This document shows, in pieces, positions 5,197 through 7,308 of a DNA stretch of 7,308 bases; within the stretch, counting starts at the first letter, position 1, and each line of letters starts with the position of its first letter. A model generated the notes under the pieces. It was not told the origin of the DNA, searched no databases, and saw only the letters and a program-made list of their open reading frames with translations. The stretch is from contig JAMWBX010000057.1 of NCBI GenBank assembly GCA_023818725.1, positions 1 to 7,308 on the forward strand, given 5' to 3'. A program made the position numbers and the translations under genes. Source of the DNA: Candidatus Omnitrophota bacterium (GTDB lineage: Bacteria > Ratteibacteria > UBA8468 > B48-G9 > DTJG01).

Positions 5197-7230
5197 ATGA
5201 ACACAAAAATCAGTTGTTTATACATCGCGCCAAACGGCAATGATCATTGGTCAGGGCTATATCCAGAGCCGCTTGTTGATAAAGCAGATGGTCCTCTTGC
5301 GACAATTGAGGCGGCAAGGGATAAGATCAGGAAATTGAGAGTGAAGGATAATGTTTCAGGCAACATTACTGTTTTTATTCGCTCGGGCAGATATACAATT
5401 CAAAATACGATTGAATTTACACAGGATGATTCAAATGTTACATACACGAATTTTCCTGGTGAAAAGGTAATTTTTGACTGTGGGTTAAAAATTACTGGCT
5501 GGAAGAAAACAACTGTCAACGGCATAAGCGCCTGTGTCGCAGAAATTCCTGAAGTAAAGAGCGGAAAATGGTATTTCAGACAGCTATTTGTCAATGGAAG
5601 AAGAAAATCAAGAACAGTTATTCCAGAAGGCAAAAACAACTTTTTCAAGGTAAAAGACGTCTTTGATAGAGAAGGAAAGACAGACCTTTTTAGTGGCAGT
5701 AATTCCTTTTTCTTCGATAGGGGCGACATCAAAAACTGGACCAACCTGCAGGATATTGAAATTGTAATGTTCCATAAATGGATTGAAGAGAGGATGCCAG
5801 TAGAACGAGTTGATGAAAAAACTGGCTTTGTCATTTGTTCAAAAAAAACCGTTATGAGGGTTGAAAAAGATACCAGATACAGGATTGAGAACGTTTTTGA
5901 AGAATTGAAAAAACCAGGGCAATGGTATCTTGACAGAAATTCCGGACTTCTTTACTACATTTTAGAAAAAGATCAGACAATTGACTCCATAGATGTTTAC
6001 GCACCATTGACTTTGCAGGCGATTAAAGTTGTTGGTGACCCTGAAAATAACAATTTTGTTGAAGGTTTTAAAATCAAAGGCATAATAATGGAGCATGCCG
6101 ACTGGATACATCCATATGGAGAAAATGCATCCTGCAGCCAGGCAGCGTACAGAGTCCCTGGGGTTGTCTTTTTGAAAGGATGCAAAAATTGCGCAATAGA
6201 AGATTGTGAAATCAGACACTGTGGATGGTACGGGATTGAAATATCAGATGGATGTTCACAAATAGAAATCAGAGGCAACAGGATATGGGATATGGGTGCT
6301 GGTGGGGTAAAAATAAATGGTGGCGACGCCCGATCGCCAGCGTTGTTGAGAACGCATTCAATAGTCATTTCAGATAATCACATTTATGGCTGTGGAAATG
6401 TCTTTTACAGCGCTGTTGGAATACTATCAATGCATTCTGCAAATAATTTAATTTCAGGTAATCACATTCACAATCTTTATTATACAGGTATCTCCTGTGG
6501 GTGGGTCTGGGGGTATTCTGAAAATGTTTCAAAAGACAATATCATTGAAAATAACATCATACATGATATTGGGAAAAGCCTTTTGAGCGATATGGGAGGA
6601 ATTTACACGCTTGGTGTGCAGCCAGGCACAGTGATCAGGGGAAATACCATTTACAATCTGGAAAAATCCGAATATGGAGCATGGTGCATCTATCTTGACG
6701 AAGGAAGTTCCCATATTATTGTTGAAAATAACCTTTGCGCATTTACAAATAGCCAGGTATTTCATCAACATTATGGACGGGAAAACATAATAAGAAACAA
6801 TATCTTTGCATTCGGGGAAGAAGGAATCATCGGTTTTTCAAGAAAAGAAAATCATAATTCATTCACATTTGAGAGAAACATACTTTTGACAGACAGAAAG
6901 CCATTTTTTATTTTTGGCTATGGCTGCCAGGATGCAGGGGGTATCATAAGTGATCTCAACATATTCCGGGATATTTCAGCAAGAAAGGTTGAATGGGGCA
7001 TTATAAAAAGAAAACAGGACAAGAAACTTTCTTTTGAGGATGCACAAAAAAGAGGATTTGATATACATTCTTTTTTTGTTGACCCGGGGTTTGTTGATCC
7101 TGTAAAGCTTGATTTCAGTTTAAAAACCGAAGATTCAGTAAAATCAATTGGTTTCAAGATTTTCAAAACAAAAATTACAAGGAGAAAAAATGGGAAAAGA
7201 TGTCTCGATTGTGCTGGGCAGGCAGGATAA
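5197..7230 (+). CDS. Right-handed parallel beta-helix protein, probable glycoside hydrolase (GH141-like)
   Basis: The 677-residue product has the layout of large bacterial beta-helix carbohydrate enzymes. An N-terminal YIAPNGNDHWSG (9-20) leads to a GPLATIEAARDKIRKL segment (32-47) and a VFIRSGRYTI cap strand (59-68). A KWYFRQLFVNGRRKSR region follows (124-139), then a WYLDRNSGLLYY insert (243-254) and a series of irregular beta-helix coils (about 325-545) with Asn-rich turns (GNRIWDMG, DNHIYGCG, GNHIHNL, ENNIIHDIG, GNTIYNL, ENNLCAF, RNNIFAF). Conserved stretches LSDMGGIYTLG (463-473), IYLDEGSS (498-505) and FHQHYGREN (522-530) match the class annotated as GH141, which includes an alpha-L-fucosidase and a xylanase. 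Asp465 and Asp501 are candidate catalytic acids (inference). No signal peptide follows any plausible start, odd for a polysaccharide enzyme, so it may act in the cytosol or leave by a nonclassical route. The last 13 codons overlap the next gene, and the basic tail after IGFKIF looks unlike the fold. A polysaccharide lyase or epimerase remains possible. Confidence 0.85.
   Translation: MNTKISCLYIAPNGNDHWSGLYPEPLVDKADGPLATIEAARDKIRKLRVKDNVSGNITVFIRSGRYTIQNTIEFTQDDSNVTYTNFPGEKVIFDCGLKITGWKKTTVNGISACVAEIPEVKSGKWYFRQLFVNGRRKSRTVIPEGKNNFFKVKDVFDREGKTDLFSGSNSFFFDRGDIKNWTNLQDIEIVMFHKWIEERMPVERVDEKTGFVICSKKTVMRVEKDTRYRIENVFEELKKPGQWYLDRNSGLLYYILEKDQTIDSIDVYAPLTLQAIKVVGDPENNNFVEGFKIKGIIMEHADWIHPYGENASCSQAAYRVPGVVFLKGCKNCAIEDCEIRHCGWYGIEISDGCSQIEIRGNRIWDMGAGGVKINGGDARSPALLRTHSIVISDNHIYGCGNVFYSAVGILSMHSANNLISGNHIHNLYYTGISCGWVWGYSENVSKDNIIENNIIHDIGKSLLSDMGGIYTLGVQPGTVIRGNTIYNLEKSEYGAWCIYLDEGSSHIIVENNLCAFTNSQVFHQHYGRENIIRNNIFAFGEEGIIGFSRKENHNSFTFERNILLTDRKPFFIFGYGCQDAGGIISDLNIFRDISARKVEWGIIKRKQDKKLSFEDAQKRGFDIHSFFVDPGFVDPVKLDFSLKTEDSVKSIGFKIFKTKITRRKNGKRCLDCAGQAG
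7179..7184 (+). promoter_or_regulatory. Strong Shine-Dalgarno of the last, truncated gene
   Basis: AAGGAG lies 5 bases before ATG 7190, within the 3' end of the beta-helix gene. It is the main evidence that the open frame starting at 7190 is a real gene. Confidence 0.75.
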
Positions 7231-7308
7231 AAAGGCAGGGGTAAAGATAAGTGTTGTAAGTTTGCCATTGAGGGAAAAGGACCAGGGATTGAGAAAGATA
7301 AAAGGGAT
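7190..7308 (+). CDS. Unrecognised protein, N-terminal 39 residues only (3'-truncated)
   Basis: An open frame starts at ATG 7190 behind a strong Shine-Dalgarno and remains open to the end of the window, giving MGKDVSIVLGRQDKKAGVKI followed by a basic, charged stretch. It overlaps the beta-helix gene by 41 bases in the +1 frame. I do not recognise the family. The visible part has no signal peptide, membrane segment or known motif and is rich in Lys and Arg. The arrangement (overlap plus internal Shine-Dalgarno) copies that between the ceramidase-like and aminotransferase genes, and supports co-transcription with the beta-helix gene. The frame could still be a short spurious ORF; the strong ribosome site argues otherwise. 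Confidence 0.6.
   Translation, partial: MGKDVSIVLGRQDKKAGVKISVVSLPLREKDQGLRKIKG

Noticed and set aside
4874..5200. 108-codon plus-strand frame crossing the divergent promoter region
   Set aside because: Mostly antisense to the N-terminal part of glyQ, without a motif or ribosome site.
5400..5834. 144-codon open frame on the minus strand inside the beta-helix gene
   Set aside because: It lies fully antisense to a strongly supported gene, has no ribosome binding site or recognisable motif, and its Ser/Phe/Leu-rich product is what the antisense of an AT-rich gene gives.
5997..6368. 123-codon minus-strand frame within the beta-helix gene
   Set aside because: Antisense shadow of the Asn/Gly-rich coils; no start signal and no family resemblance.
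6280..6810. Recurring TTGAAAATAAC-like short repeats
   Set aside because: They encode the Asn-rich turns (ENNI, ENNL, RNNI) of successive beta-helix coils, so they reflect protein repeats and not a DNA element.
6918..7268. 116-codon minus-strand frame spanning the end of the beta-helix gene and the start of the next gene
   Set aside because: Product is low-complexity Leu/Phe/Pro/Ser-rich, reflecting the purine-rich plus strand; it conflicts with two better-supported genes.

Overview
The window is a gene-dense, AT-rich bacterial segment with very little non-coding DNA. It holds four complete genes and a fifth long gene with a tentative start, plus one gene cut at each edge. No RNA genes, CRISPR arrays, insertion sequences or phage genes are visible. 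The mix suggests an uncultured, heterotrophic bacterium from a candidate or PVC-like phylum such as Lentisphaerota, Omnitrophota or Ratteibacteria: a DegT/StrS aminotransferase, a short ceramidase-type amidohydrolase, a divergent uroporphyrinogen-decarboxylase-like protein, a long right-handed beta-helix protein and a stand-alone GlyQ. This placement rests on gene content alone and is a low-confidence inference.

Left block, plus strand, 1-3258. A metallo-beta-lactamase-fold hydrolase (start outside the window) is followed after 12 bases by a cytosolic neutral-ceramidase-superfamily protein. A PLP-dependent DegT/DnrJ/EryC1/StrS aminotransferase follows, with its start lying 40 bases inside the ceramidase-like gene. 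The spacing implies one operon. Two predicted hydrolases with an aminotransferase suggest processing of a small amine- or amide-containing molecule such as an amino sugar or aminocyclitol, but nothing in the sequence identifies the substrate.

Middle block, minus strand, 5098-3261. glyQ, the glycyl-tRNA synthetase alpha subunit, is followed by a UroD/MtaA-like gene whose ATG shares one base with the glyQ stop. The glyS beta subunit is not next to glyQ. The UroD-like gene converges on the DegT gene with only two bases between the stop codons, and both stops lie in a 12-base perfect palindrome.

Right block, plus strand, 5197-7308. A divergent promoter region of about 100 bases separates glyQ from a 677-residue right-handed parallel beta-helix protein of the type annotated as glycoside hydrolase (GH141-like). 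An unrecognised gene starts inside its 3' end behind a strong Shine-Dalgarno and runs off the window.

I found no convincing new multi-gene system. The points most worth checking are the apparently leaderless glyQ promoter, the glyQ/UroD-like coupling, and the compact ceramidase-like protein in an aminotransferase operon.
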